NCBI GenBank assembly: GCA_028876655.1
Contig: JAGWRA010000118.1
Location: 1 to 54,280, forward strand
Origin: Acidobacteriota bacterium
GTDB taxonomy: Bacteria; Acidobacteriota; Vicinamibacteria; Vicinamibacterales; CAVVIG01
Reading direction: 5' to 3'
DNA: 54,280 nt
How positions within the stretch are numbered: the first letter of the stretch is position 1; every line of letters starts with the position of its first letter. Positions 17,091 through 25,203 of the stretch are shown here, one piece after another. Made by a program: the position numbers and the translations under genes. A model generated the notes under the pieces. It saw nothing but the letters and a program-made list of their open reading frames with translations, was not told the origin of the DNA and searched no databases.

Positions 17091-17173
17091 GATGCGTTCT
17101 CCCTTCCCGTGCGGGGCCCCGCCTCCGCCGGACGCGGCCGGCCTCCTCCCTCCGCGCCCGCCGGACGGGCCGT

Positions 17174-17968
17174 CTACGCGGTCTTCGCGGGCGGCCTCGG
17201 GCGCCGCACGACCCACCAGATGAGGGCGACGAACATGAGGACGACCAGCGCCCCCATCAGCGCGAACAGGATCAGCGTGCGGTACAGGATCGACTGCGTC
17301 TGCATCCGCGCCTGCATGTCCAGCGGCACGCCGGCCAGACGGTCGGTGAGCCGCTGCTCCCAGAGCAGCACGTTGCCGCGGAGCAGGTGGTCGGGGCCGG
17401 CGTTGTGGAAGGTGATGACGCTCGGCAGGTGCAGCCGGAACGCCACCATCTCCTGACCGGTCCAGCCGACGTCGCCGACCGGCTTGTCGGCCGAGGCCCC
17501 GAGCTGTTCGCGGTACGCGTACTCCGGTCCGGCGCGATGGAACTCGTACCGCGCCCAGGAGAAGGGGGCGGCGCGCGACAGCTGGCGGATGTCCGGGACG
17601 TCGAGCCGCACGTGCACGTAGCGCCGGCCGCCGCGCAGCGACGCCGTGACCTGGGTCACCTGCGCCTCCGGGCTCGTGTACAGCGCGCGGACCCTGGCGA
17701 GATCGACCGGCGTCACCGGGTCCGTGCTCAGGTCGAAGCCGCGCAGCGCGTCGAGTGCGGCCGTCGATCCGCTGACGTAGACCGTCGCCGATCCGTCGAG
17801 CGACAGGTAGACGTCCTCCTCGTACTCGTACAGCCGGAACGAGACGCCCCGGCACCCGCTGAGCACCAGCAGCACGCACGCGAGCGCGGCCGCCATGGCG
17901 CCCCGCCCGCTCCACGCCCGCCGCACCGCGGCCCGTTCCCCGCCGCGCGATCCGCCGAAAGTGACCAT
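17174..17968 (-). CDS. lipoprotein with C-terminal membrane anchor, unknown function
   Basis: 264 residues, no family recognised. The N-terminus has a hydrophobic run ending in LLVLSGC (Cys39), a lipobox; an internal start at residue 25 (ATG at 17896) would place the signal at the very N-terminus and may be the true start. A conserved-looking alpha/beta part follows (FRLYEYEEDVYLSLDGSATV, VRLDVPDIRQLSRAAPFSWA, VAFRLHLPSVITFHNAGPDH). A strong transmembrane helix is near the C-terminus (LILFALMGALVVLMFVALIW), ending with a basic proline-rich tail. It is probably a periplasm-facing inner-membrane protein. Divergent from polA. Confidence 0.75.
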   Translation of the reverse strand: MVTFGGSRGGERAAVRRAWSGRGAMAAALACVLLVLSGCRGVSFRLYEYEEDVYLSLDGSATVYVSGSTAALDALRGFDLSTDPVTPVDLARVRALYTSPEAQVTQVTASLRGGRRYVHVRLDVPDIRQLSRAAPFSWARYEFHRAGPEYAYREQLGASADKPVGDVGWTGQEMVAFRLHLPSVITFHNAGPDHLLRGNVLLWEQRLTDRLAGVPLDMQARMQTQSILYRTLILFALMGALVVLMFVALIWWVVRRPRPPAKTA

Positions 17969-17979
17969 CCGGCCAATGA

Positions 17980-17985
17980 TATACT
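17980..17985 (+). promoter_or_regulatory. candidate -10 element for polA
   Basis: TATACT in the 91-base divergent gap between the lipoprotein gene and polA, 74 bases ahead of the polA ATG. No good -35 could be placed, so this is tentative. Confidence 0.35.
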
Positions 17986-18059
17986 GACCCCGTCAGCCAG
18001 CGCTTCTCACCGCTCCCGGCATCGGACGAGCCGTACGCCCCGCGCCCCGACACGCAGCA

Positions 18060-20756
18060 ATGACCGATCGTCCGCGCCTCTATCTGATCGACGGCAACTC
18101 GCAGATGTATCGCGCGTATCACGCCCTCCGCGGGCTGACCGCGCCCGACGGCCGCTCGACCAACGCGGTGTACGGCTTCGTCACGATGCTGCGCAAGCTC
18201 GTCGCCGATCACCGCCCCGCCTTCATCGCCGCCTCGTTCGATCTCGCCGGCCCGACGTTCCGCTCCGCGCTCGCGGAGGACTACAAGGCCAATCGTGCGC
18301 CGATGCCCGACGACCTCGTCGAGCAGGTGCCGCTCGTGCACGAGGCGTGCGAGGCGCTCGGCGTCCCGATCGTCACGATGGCCGGCTACGAGGCCGACGA
18401 CGTCATCGGCACGATCGCGAAGCGGGCGGCGGCGGCAGGCTACGAGGTGGCGCTCGTCACCGGCGACAAGGACTTCTTCCAGCTGGTCGGTGACGGCATC
18501 CGGGTCTTCAACCCGCGCGACGAGGGGACGTGGTACGACGCGGCCGGCGTGAAGGAGAAGTTCGGCGTCGAACCGGCCCAGGTCGTCGACACCCTCGCGC
18601 TGATGGGCGATGCCGTCGACAACGTCAAGGGGGTTCCCGGCATCGGCGAGAAGGGGGCGCGCGAGCTGATCGAAGCCTGGGGATCCCTCGACGCGCTGCT
18701 GGCGCACGCCGCCGAGGTGAAGCAGAAGAAGTATCGCGAGGGGCTGCAGCACCACGCCGACCTGGCGCGCCAGAGCCGCGATCTCGTCCGGATCCACACC
18801 GACGTGCCAGTCGCCTTCGACCTCGACGCGTTCCGCTACCAGGGGCCGTCGCGCGAGCGCTGCTACCGCCTCTTCTCCGATCTCGGCTTCCGGTCCCTGC
18901 TGAACGAGTACGCGCCAACCGCCGACACGGTGAAGACCGACTACGCCCTGGTCACGTCGACCGACGGCCTGCACGCCCTCGTGGATCAGCTGCGCCGGGC
19001 GGGACGCTTCGCGCTGCAGGTGCTCACCGACGATGGCGGCGCGATGACCTGCCAGCTGATCGGCCTGGCCTTCAGCGCCGCGCCGAGGATGGCGCGCTAC
19101 GTGCCGCTCGGCCACTCGTCGCTCGAGGACGGCCCGTCGCTCGACCGCCGCGAGGTGCTGGCGGCGCTGGGCCCCGTGCTGGCGGATCCCGCGGTGGCGA
19201 AGGTCGGGCACGACCTGAAGTTCACCTCCATCGTCCTCGCCCGTCACGGCGTCGAGCTGCAGGGGCTCGACGTCGACATCATGCTGGCGAGCTACCTGCT
19301 CGATGCCGGGCGCTCGGGCCACCCGATCGAGGAGATCGCCCTCGAACAGGTCGGCTACAAGGCCCTCACGCGCGAGGAGGTCTGCGGCAAGGGGGCGAAG
19401 GCGATCCCGCTGGCCCGGGTGCCGGCGGCCGGCGCGCTGACGTTCGCCGGCGAGCGCAGCGATCTGGCGCTGCAGCTGGCGGCCCCGCTGGCCGGCGCCC
19501 TGACCGCCGCCGACCTCGAGCGCGTCTTCCGCGGGCTGGAGATGCCGCTCGTGCCCGTGCTGGCCGGCATGGAACGGATCGGCGTCCGGATCGACACGGC
19601 GGCCCTGGCGGCGCAGTCGGCCCGGCTGGAGCGCGACCTCGCCGAGCGGACGGCGCGGATCGTCGACCTGGCCGGCGAGGAGTTCAACATCAACTCGCCG
19701 AAGCAGCTGTCGGAGATCCTGTTCGACAAGCTGAAGCTGCCGGCGCTGAAGCGGACCGGCAAGACGAAGACGGCGTCGACCGCCGTCGAGGTGCTCGAGG
19801 AGCTCGCCCTCGTCCACGACCTGCCCCGGCAGATCCTGGAGTGGCGGACGGTCCAGAAGCTGAAGGGGACCTACATCGACGCGCTGCCGCAGCTCGTCAA
19901 CCCGGCGACCGGCCGCGTCCACACCTCGTTCAACCAGGCGGTGGCGGCCACCGGGCGGCTGAGCAGCAGCGACCCGAACCTGCAGAACATCCCGATCCGG
20001 ACCGAGCTGGGCCGCGAGATCCGCGCGGCGTTCGTCGCCGATCCCGGCTGCGTCCTGATCTCGGCCGACTACTCGCAGATCGAGTTGCGCGTGCTCGCCC
20101 ATCTCGCGCAGGACGAGACGCTGATCGAGGCGTTCCGGCGCGGCGACGACATCCACGAGCAGACCGCGCTGAAGGTGTTCGGGCCGTCGAGCAGCCTCGA
20201 CCCGCACGAGCTGCGGCGCCGCGCGAAGATCATCAACTACGCCCTGCTCTACGGCAAGACCGCGTTCACGCTCGCGCGCGACATCGGCGTGCCGCCGCAG
20301 GCGGCCCAGCAGTTCATCGACGCCTACTTCGCGGGCTTCCCGCGCGTGCGCGGATTCATCGACCGGACGCTCGCCGAGGCGCGCGAGACCGGCGTCGTGA
20401 AGACGATGGCCGGGCGGCGGCGGACGGTCCCCGAACTGAACAGCCGGAACGGCCAGATCCGATCGGCCGCCGAGCGGATCGCGGTGAACCTGCCGATCCA
20501 GGGCTCGGCCGCCGACGTCATGAAGCAGGCGATGATCGACGTCCAGGCCGCGCTCGATCGCCGGCGCGCCGGGGGTCCGGAGGCCGCGCGGATGATCCTG
20601 ACCGTCCACGACGAACTGCTGTTCGAGGTGCCGGAGGCGGAGGCGGAGGAAGTGGCCGCGCTCGTCCGCGACCGGATGGAACATGCCGTCGAGCTGTCGG
20701 TGCCGCTGACCGTGGACGTGGGGATCGGGAAGAACTGGAAGGACGCGAAGGGCTAG
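18060..20756 (+). CDS. polA: DNA polymerase I
   Basis: 898 residues in three domains. The 5'-3' nuclease (about 1-290) has YLIDGNSQMYRAYHA, AGYEADDVIGTIA, VTGDKDFFQLV and GVPGIGEKGARELI, with its metal-binding acids present. The polymerase (about 490-898) has motif A DYSQIELRVLAHLAQDE, motif B RRRAKIINYALLYGKT and motif C VHDELLFEVP. The middle 3'-5' exonuclease-like domain aligns without gaps to E. coli around FDTETDS, but Asp355 and Glu357 are Gln320 and Leu322. Tyr497 and Asp501 are Phe462 and Arg466; only the Asp424 equivalent (Asp406) remains, so proofreading is probably lost. Function: Okazaki-fragment processing and repair synthesis. Confidence 0.97.
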   Translation: MTDRPRLYLIDGNSQMYRAYHALRGLTAPDGRSTNAVYGFVTMLRKLVADHRPAFIAASFDLAGPTFRSALAEDYKANRAPMPDDLVEQVPLVHEACEALGVPIVTMAGYEADDVIGTIAKRAAAAGYEVALVTGDKDFFQLVGDGIRVFNPRDEGTWYDAAGVKEKFGVEPAQVVDTLALMGDAVDNVKGVPGIGEKGARELIEAWGSLDALLAHAAEVKQKKYREGLQHHADLARQSRDLVRIHTDVPVAFDLDAFRYQGPSRERCYRLFSDLGFRSLLNEYAPTADTVKTDYALVTSTDGLHALVDQLRRAGRFALQVLTDDGGAMTCQLIGLAFSAAPRMARYVPLGHSSLEDGPSLDRREVLAALGPVLADPAVAKVGHDLKFTSIVLARHGVELQGLDVDIMLASYLLDAGRSGHPIEEIALEQVGYKALTREEVCGKGAKAIPLARVPAAGALTFAGERSDLALQLAAPLAGALTAADLERVFRGLEMPLVPVLAGMERIGVRIDTAALAAQSARLERDLAERTARIVDLAGEEFNINSPKQLSEILFDKLKLPALKRTGKTKTASTAVEVLEELALVHDLPRQILEWRTVQKLKGTYIDALPQLVNPATGRVHTSFNQAVAATGRLSSSDPNLQNIPIRTELGREIRAAFVADPGCVLISADYSQIELRVLAHLAQDETLIEAFRRGDDIHEQTALKVFGPSSSLDPHELRRRAKIINYALLYGKTAFTLARDIGVPPQAAQQFIDAYFAGFPRVRGFIDRTLAEARETGVVKTMAGRRRTVPELNSRNGQIRSAAERIAVNLPIQGSAADVMKQAMIDVQAALDRRRAGGPEAARMILTVHDELLFEVPEAEAEEVAALVRDRMEHAVELSVPLTVDVGIGKNWKDAKG

Positions 20757-20757
20757 C

Positions 20758-21576
20758 TCACGGCCAGTCCCGCTTCACCACCTCCCACTCCGCACGAAGG
20801 TCGGCGGCGATGTCGGCGGCGTCGGGCGGCGCCGGCGCCAGCTGGCGCGCCCGCCCGGGGATGATCGCCACGATCATCAGGCGATCGAGATCGGTGCGCA
20901 ACGTCGCCCCGCGCGGGCCCATCATCGGCGCGCGCACCCAGGACGCAATCGCTCCGTTCCAGGCGTCATCCAGGCGGCCCGCCCCGCAGTCGGCCGCCAC
21001 CGCCCAGTAGGCGGCCACCCCCGACGAAGGGTCGGTCTGCTGCACGTCCTGCATCTCGTCGGCCAGCCGGTGGTACAGCGGCTCGCGCCGGCCGGCAGAC
21101 CGCCCCAGCGCCTCGCGATCGACGGCCGTCGCCCACCAGTCCAGCAGCTGATCGCGATCGCCGGGCCCGGACGGCTCTGGCATCGCCAGCGCCGTGCGGA
21201 ACAGATCTGCCGCCGGTCCGAACATCCCCTGGAGGAACAGCGACTCGCCCAGGCCGGCCACCAGTTGCAGCCGATCGCGCGGCGAGAGGTTTGCCGGATG
21301 CAGCGCCTGGAATGCCGTGCGCGCCGCCGCCAGGTCGCCGGGGTCCTGCGTCCGCCGGAACTGCTCGAGGTGCGCCCGGCCGACGACCAGCCGGGCGGCG
21401 TCGGCCTCCGGCGACGTCGACGGAATCGCCGAGGCGGCGGTAATGGCCACGTCGTACTGCCCGTCGTTGTACGCCGCGCGGGCGCGGCCGAGCTCGGCGC
21501 GCGCATCGGCGGACGCGGGGACCGCTCCGGCCGCGACGAGCAGGCTCAGGCAGATGCCCGAGACAAGGCTGCGCAT
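20758..21576 (-). CDS. secreted TPR-like protein, unknown function
   Basis: 272 residues from the ATG at 21576, which starts a clean signal peptide (LVSGICLSLLVAAGAVPASA); a GTG at 21594 is possible. The mature part is helical, with short paired repeats resembling TPR/SEL1 helices: ARAELGRARAAYNDGQYDVA, AARLVVGRAHLEQFRRTQDP, QLVAGLGESLFLQGMFGPAA. No enzymatic motif is visible, so it is probably a periplasmic scaffold or binding protein. It converges with polA, the two stops being separated by a single base, and is divergent from pcnB. Confidence 0.75.
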   Translation of the reverse strand: MRSLVSGICLSLLVAAGAVPASADARAELGRARAAYNDGQYDVAITAASAIPSTSPEADAARLVVGRAHLEQFRRTQDPGDLAAARTAFQALHPANLSPRDRLQLVAGLGESLFLQGMFGPAADLFRTALAMPEPSGPGDRDQLLDWWATAVDREALGRSAGRREPLYHRLADEMQDVQQTDPSSGVAAYWAVAADCGAGRLDDAWNGAIASWVRAPMMGPRGATLRTDLDRLMIVAIIPGRARQLAPAPPDAADIAADLRAEWEVVKRDWP

Positions 21577-21642
21577 GGGAGGCGATGGTACCACAGGCAG
21601 GACGCAGGTCGCTAAACTACTGATTTGACTGATTTTGTCTCG

Positions 21643-21669
21643 CAGCGATGCAGATCGCTGTGCTACAAT
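21643..21669 (+). promoter_or_regulatory. pcnB promoter (-10 TACAAT) with upstream inverted repeat
   Basis: TACAAT at 21664-21669 ends 8 bases before the ATG at 21678, so transcription would begin at or within 1-2 bases of the start codon: a leaderless message. Directly upstream is the perfect 7-bp inverted repeat CAGCGAT (21643-21649), GCAG, ATCGCTG (21654-21660), placed where a regulator would block RNA polymerase. TTGACT at 21625-21630 is too far (33 bases) to be its -35. Confidence 0.5.
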
Positions 21670-21677
21670 CGCGGTCG

Positions 21678-22961
21678 ATGGCCGAGCCGACGATCATCCC
21701 CCGGGACCAGCATTCCCTCTCGCGCAAGCAGGTCGATCCCGACGCTCTGAAGGTCCTCTACCGGCTGCGACAGCACGAGTACATCGCGTATCTGGTCGGT
21801 GGCAGCGTGCGCGATCTGCTGCTCGGGCGCCGGCCGAAGGACTTCGACATCGGCACGTCGGCCCATCCCTACGAGGTCAAGCGGCTGTTCCGGAACTGCT
21901 GGATCATCGGGCGCCGGTTCCGGCTCGCGCACGTGAAGTTCGGGACCAAGGTCATCGAGGTGGCGACGTTCCGGCGGCAGACGAAGCCTGGCGAGGCGCA
22001 GGTCGGCGAGGAGACGCCGGAGGAAGCGCAGGCCGCGGCGGCGGCGGCCGCCGCCGGCACCGGTCCGATCCACCGCGACAACACCTTCGGCACGCCCGAG
22101 GAAGACGCCTTCCGGCGCGACTTCACGATCAACGCGCTCTTCTACGACATCGCGACCTTCGCGGTCATCGACTACGTCGGCGGGCTGGAGGACCTGCGGG
22201 CGGGGCTGGTCCGCTGCATCGGCGATCCCGACGAGCGGTTCACCGAGGATCCGGTCCGCATGATGCGCGCGGTCGCGCTGGCGGCGCGGCTCGACTTCCA
22301 GATCGACCTGCCGATCCTCGAGTCGATCGCGCGACAGCACCAGCAGATTGCGCTCAGCGCGCCGGCGCGGCTCATCGAGGAGTACTACAAGATCCTGCGG
22401 GCCGGATCGTCCGAGCGGGCGTTCCGCGGCCTGGCGGCCGCGCGGCTGCTCGAGCCGATCGCCCCCGAACTGCACCGCGGCGCCACCACGCCGCTCTGGG
22501 AGTCGCTGGCGCGGCTCGACGCCTACCGGCAGAGATTCGAGGAGACGCCGCCGGCGCTGACCAACAGCATCCTGCTCGGCAGCCTGCTCGTGCCGCTCGG
22601 CTTCGCGCCGCACGGCGGGAAGCTGCCGACGATCGCGCCCGGCAAGCCCGGCGCCCTGTCGCTCGGCCTGCTGCCGATCGCGCGGCGCGACGTCGAGCGC
22701 CTCAGCCACATCCTGATGCTGGCGCCGCGGCTGCTGGATCCCGGCGGGTCCCCGCGGGCGCACCGCGCGCTGATGAACCGCAGCGCGTTCCAGGACGCGC
22801 TGACCTGGATCGAGATCCACGAACAGGCGCCCGACGCGCTCGGCTTCTGGCGGGGCCTGCAGGAGGGGACGGCCGGTGCCCCCGACGAGGAGGGCGGCCG
22901 CCGCCGCCGGCGCCGCCGCCGCCGGCGTCCGCGGCGCCCCACGGGCGAGCCGCCGGCCTGA
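21678..22961 (+). CDS. pcnB: poly(A) polymerase / CCA-adding-type nucleotidyltransferase
   Basis: 427 residues of the class II nucleotidyltransferase family. The catalytic block is YLVGGSVRDLLLGRRPKDFD (Asp55, Asp57), followed by RDFTINALFYD and the RNA-binding helix RLIEEYYKILRAGSSERAF. HSLSRKQVDPDALKVLYRL is characteristic of PcnB, so I favour poly(A) polymerase, which tags RNAs for decay, over a CCA enzyme. An alanine-rich insert (AQAAAAAAAAGTG) sits in the catalytic head. The C-terminus ends with ten consecutive arginines and PRRP, probably an RNA-binding tail. Start at 21678, because upstream extension would read through the promoter; no Shine-Dalgarno precedes it. Confidence 0.92.
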   Translation: MAEPTIIPRDQHSLSRKQVDPDALKVLYRLRQHEYIAYLVGGSVRDLLLGRRPKDFDIGTSAHPYEVKRLFRNCWIIGRRFRLAHVKFGTKVIEVATFRRQTKPGEAQVGEETPEEAQAAAAAAAAGTGPIHRDNTFGTPEEDAFRRDFTINALFYDIATFAVIDYVGGLEDLRAGLVRCIGDPDERFTEDPVRMMRAVALAARLDFQIDLPILESIARQHQQIALSAPARLIEEYYKILRAGSSERAFRGLAAARLLEPIAPELHRGATTPLWESLARLDAYRQRFEETPPALTNSILLGSLLVPLGFAPHGGKLPTIAPGKPGALSLGLLPIARRDVERLSHILMLAPRLLDPGGSPRAHRALMNRSAFQDALTWIEIHEQAPDALGFWRGLQEGTAGAPDEEGGRRRRRRRRRRPRRPTGEPPA

Positions 22962-22980
22962 TTCGTCGCAAGAACTGCTC

Positions 22981-23069
22981 GGGGACAGGGGCAAGGGACA
23001 AGTACCGAGGGGCAAGAAGCATCTTGTCCCTTTGCCCCTGCCCCTTGTCCCTGCCCCTTGTCCCTGACG
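22981..23069. repeat. palindromic word array (GGGACAAG / CTTGTCCC)
   Basis: Left arm repeats GGGACAGGGGCAAGGGACAAG-like words; right arm repeats CTTGTCCC and TTGCCCCTG. CAGGGGCAAGGGACAAG pairs with the right arm over 17 positions with one bulged T. Two more CCTTGTCCCTG units trail beyond the hairpin. It sits between convergent genes (pcnB and the desaturase), where it could stop transcription in both directions. Confidence 0.78.
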
Positions 23070-23089
23070 TGCCCCTCCGGCTCACTCGC

Positions 23090-23134
23090 CAGAAAAACAA
23101 AAGGCCGGACCCGCCCATGGCGGATCCGGCCTTT
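23090..23134 (-). terminator. rho-independent terminator of the desaturase gene
   Basis: AAAGGCCGGA (23100-23109) pairs with TCCGGCCTTT (23125-23134), with CCGCC/GGCGG extending the stem inside. Read on the minus strand the stem is followed by CCTTTTGTTTTTC, a good U-tract, 24 bases after the desaturase stop. Confidence 0.85.
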
Positions 23135-23157
23135 GGTGTCTTCGCCCGACGGTGCGG

Positions 23158-23910
23158 CTACGCGTTCGCGCTCGCCTGCGCCTGCTCGATGGTCTTGTAC
23201 GGCCGTGCCAGCTTCAGCATCGTCAGCAGCTTGATGATGGGCCAGGCCGGATCGATCTCGAACTTGCGCCGGCTGAAGCTGAACTTCGGGCTGCGGGGGA
23301 AGCCGTGATGGTTGTTGTGGAGCCCCTCGCCGCCGGTCAGCAGCGCCAGGAAGCGGAGGTTCGTCGCCGTGTTGTCGAAGTTCTTGTAGCCGACGTGGTG
23401 GCACAGGCCGTTGATCGACGACGACAGGACGAAGACGTAGGTGACGGCGTGGATGGCGGCCGCGAGAATGCCCCACCAGATGCCGAGGAGCGAGCACAGC
23501 GCCACGATGCCGAGCCCCAGGCCGAACAGGCCGTGGTTGAAGAACAACTTGTCGAAGACGTCGTCCTTGATGTCGCGCGCGTACTTCTGGACGATCTCCG
23601 GGTTCTTCGCCTCGCGCATGTAGTAGAAGACGTTGCCGAGCTGGACCGGCCAGAAGCCCTCGAGGTACGGGCTGTGCGGATCGCCCTCCTGGTCGGTGAA
23701 CGCGTGATGCTTGCGGTGGACCGCCACCCATTCCTTGGTGGACAGCCCGGTCGTCAGCCAGAGGGCCAGTCGGAAACCGAACGCCGCGATCGGATGCAGC
23801 ACCAGCGCGCGGTGCGTCGCACAGCGATGCAGATAAATGGTCGTACTGAACACCGCGATCTGAATCAGGACCGCCGCCACGACGAGCGTCAAGACCAGCG
23901 ACACCAGCAA
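23158..23910 (-). CDS. membrane acyl-CoA / acyl-lipid delta-9-type fatty acid desaturase
   Basis: Membrane di-iron desaturase that introduces a double bond in fatty acyl chains and so controls membrane fluidity. All three histidine boxes are present: HRCATH (about residues 28-33), HRKHH (about 65-69) and HNNHH (in GGEGLHNNHHGFP). Hydrophobic pairs surround them (LTLVVAAVLIQIAVFSTTIY; GLGLGIVALCSLLGIWWGIL). I place the start at the TTG at 23910, since GGAGG (23919-23923) is 8 bases away; a GTG at 23970 would add 20 residues with no ribosome site. The gene stands alone with its own terminator. Electron donors are not in the window. Confidence 0.9.
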   Translation of the reverse strand: MLVSLVLTLVVAAVLIQIAVFSTTIYLHRCATHRALVLHPIAAFGFRLALWLTTGLSTKEWVAVHRKHHAFTDQEGDPHSPYLEGFWPVQLGNVFYYMREAKNPEIVQKYARDIKDDVFDKLFFNHGLFGLGLGIVALCSLLGIWWGILAAAIHAVTYVFVLSSSINGLCHHVGYKNFDNTATNLRFLALLTGGEGLHNNHHGFPRSPKFSFSRRKFEIDPAWPIIKLLTMLKLARPYKTIEQAQASANA

Positions 23911-24097
23911 GGCAAATTCCTCCGCAAGAGCACCCGATTGGTTCTGGTAAGCCGAGTTCCGGCAGGACACCGGCTATGGAAAACGACCGATGTTACCACG
24001 ACCGTAAGGCAGCCGGCCAGCGGAAAACCGGCCGCGAACCGGCTGGAACCGGCCCGCAGCCCGGAACCCGGCCGTTCGTTCCACGGAGTGGAACAGC

Positions 24098-25189
24098 TCA
24101 GCCGTTCTTCCGCTCGAATTCCTGCATGAACGCCACGAGCCCGTCGATGCCCGCCTCGGGGAAGGCGTTGTAGATCGACGCCCGGACACCGCCGACCGAC
24201 CGGTGCCCCTTGAGGCCGTCGAAGCCGGCAGCGGTCGCCTCCTGGATGAACTTCTTCTCGAGATCCTCGGATGGCAGCCGGAAGGTGACGTTCATCCGCG
24301 ACCGGCTGTCCTTCTGCGCCGTCCCGCGGTAGAACCCGCTGCGGTCGATCTCGGCGTAGAGCTTGCCGGCCTTCCGCTCGTTGAGCGCCGCCATCGCAGC
24401 CAGCCCGCCCTGGTTCGCGATCCACTTCACGACGAGGCCGAGCATGTAGATGCCGAAGGTCGGCGGCGTGTTGTACAGCGAGTCGTTCTCCGCGTGCACG
24501 GCGTAGCTCAGCATCGTCGGCAGCGAGGCGGCCGAGCGGGCGAGCAGGTCCTCGCGGATGATGACCAGGGTGACGCCGGAGGGCCCGAGGTTCTTCTGCG
24601 CGCCGGCGTAGATCAGCCCGTGCTTCGCGATGTCGATCGGCCGGCTGAAGATGTCCGACGAGGCGTCGTTGACGAGCGGCGCGCCGCCGACGTCGGGCAG
24701 CCCGGCCCACTCGGTCCCGAAGATCGTGTTGTTCGACGTCATGTGGACGTACGCGGCGCCCGGCGTCAGCTTCAGCGCCGACTGCGCGGGAATGCGGGTG
24801 AACTGCTCGCCCTCGGTCGTCGCCGCGACGTTCACCGCCCCGACCTTCTTCGCCTCCTTCATCGCCTTCTGCGACCAGGAGCCGGTCAGGATGTAGTCGG
24901 CCGTGGTGCCGGCGGTCAGCAGGTTCATCGGCACCATCGAGAACTGCATGCTGGCGCCCCCCTGCAGGAAGAGCACCTTGTAGTTGGCCGGCACCCCGGC
25001 GAGCGCGCGGATGTCGGCCACGGCCGCCTGGATGATCCGGTCGAACGGCTTCGAGCGGTGGCTGATCTCGAGGATGGACATCCCGACGCCCGGCAGGGCG
25101 ATCAGGTCGCGCTGCACCTCCTCGAGCACCGGCAGCGGCAGCGTCGCGGGTCCCGCCGAGAAGTTGTAGATACGCGTGGCAGTCGTCAT
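24098..25189 (-). CDS. serC: phosphoserine aminotransferase
   Basis: 363 residues, the usual length for SerC (fold I PLP aminotransferase). Converts 3-phosphohydroxypyruvate and glutamate to phosphoserine. IYNFSAGPATLPLPVLEE at the N-terminus, EISHRSKPFDRII, FLQGGASMQFSMVPMN and the lysine in LIYAGAQKNLGPSGVTLVI are diagnostic. The start has GAGG 9 bases upstream, located across the serA stop, 14 bases away. It is the last gene of the DUF1015-serA-serC operon. Confidence 0.96.
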   Translation of the reverse strand: MTTATRIYNFSAGPATLPLPVLEEVQRDLIALPGVGMSILEISHRSKPFDRIIQAAVADIRALAGVPANYKVLFLQGGASMQFSMVPMNLLTAGTTADYILTGSWSQKAMKEAKKVGAVNVAATTEGEQFTRIPAQSALKLTPGAAYVHMTSNNTIFGTEWAGLPDVGGAPLVNDASSDIFSRPIDIAKHGLIYAGAQKNLGPSGVTLVIIREDLLARSAASLPTMLSYAVHAENDSLYNTPPTFGIYMLGLVVKWIANQGGLAAMAALNERKAGKLYAEIDRSGFYRGTAQKDSRSRMNVTFRLPSEDLEKKFIQEATAAGFDGLKGHRSVGGVRASIYNAFPEAGIDGLVAFMQEFERKNG

Positions 25190-25203
25190 GGTTCGGTCCT
25201 CGT

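Noticed and set aside
16488..20684. A 1398-codon open frame on the minus strand, antisense to polA
   Set aside because: Its first 1190 codons are the reverse frame of polA and show only Arg/Ala/Gly/Asp-rich shadow composition; the real part is the GNAT gene at its end (16488-17090).
22981..23134. Possible CRISPR-like or small-RNA locus from repeated CCTTGTCCCTG units
   Set aside because: Units are adjoining and variable with no spacers; it is a palindromic word array followed by an ordinary terminator.
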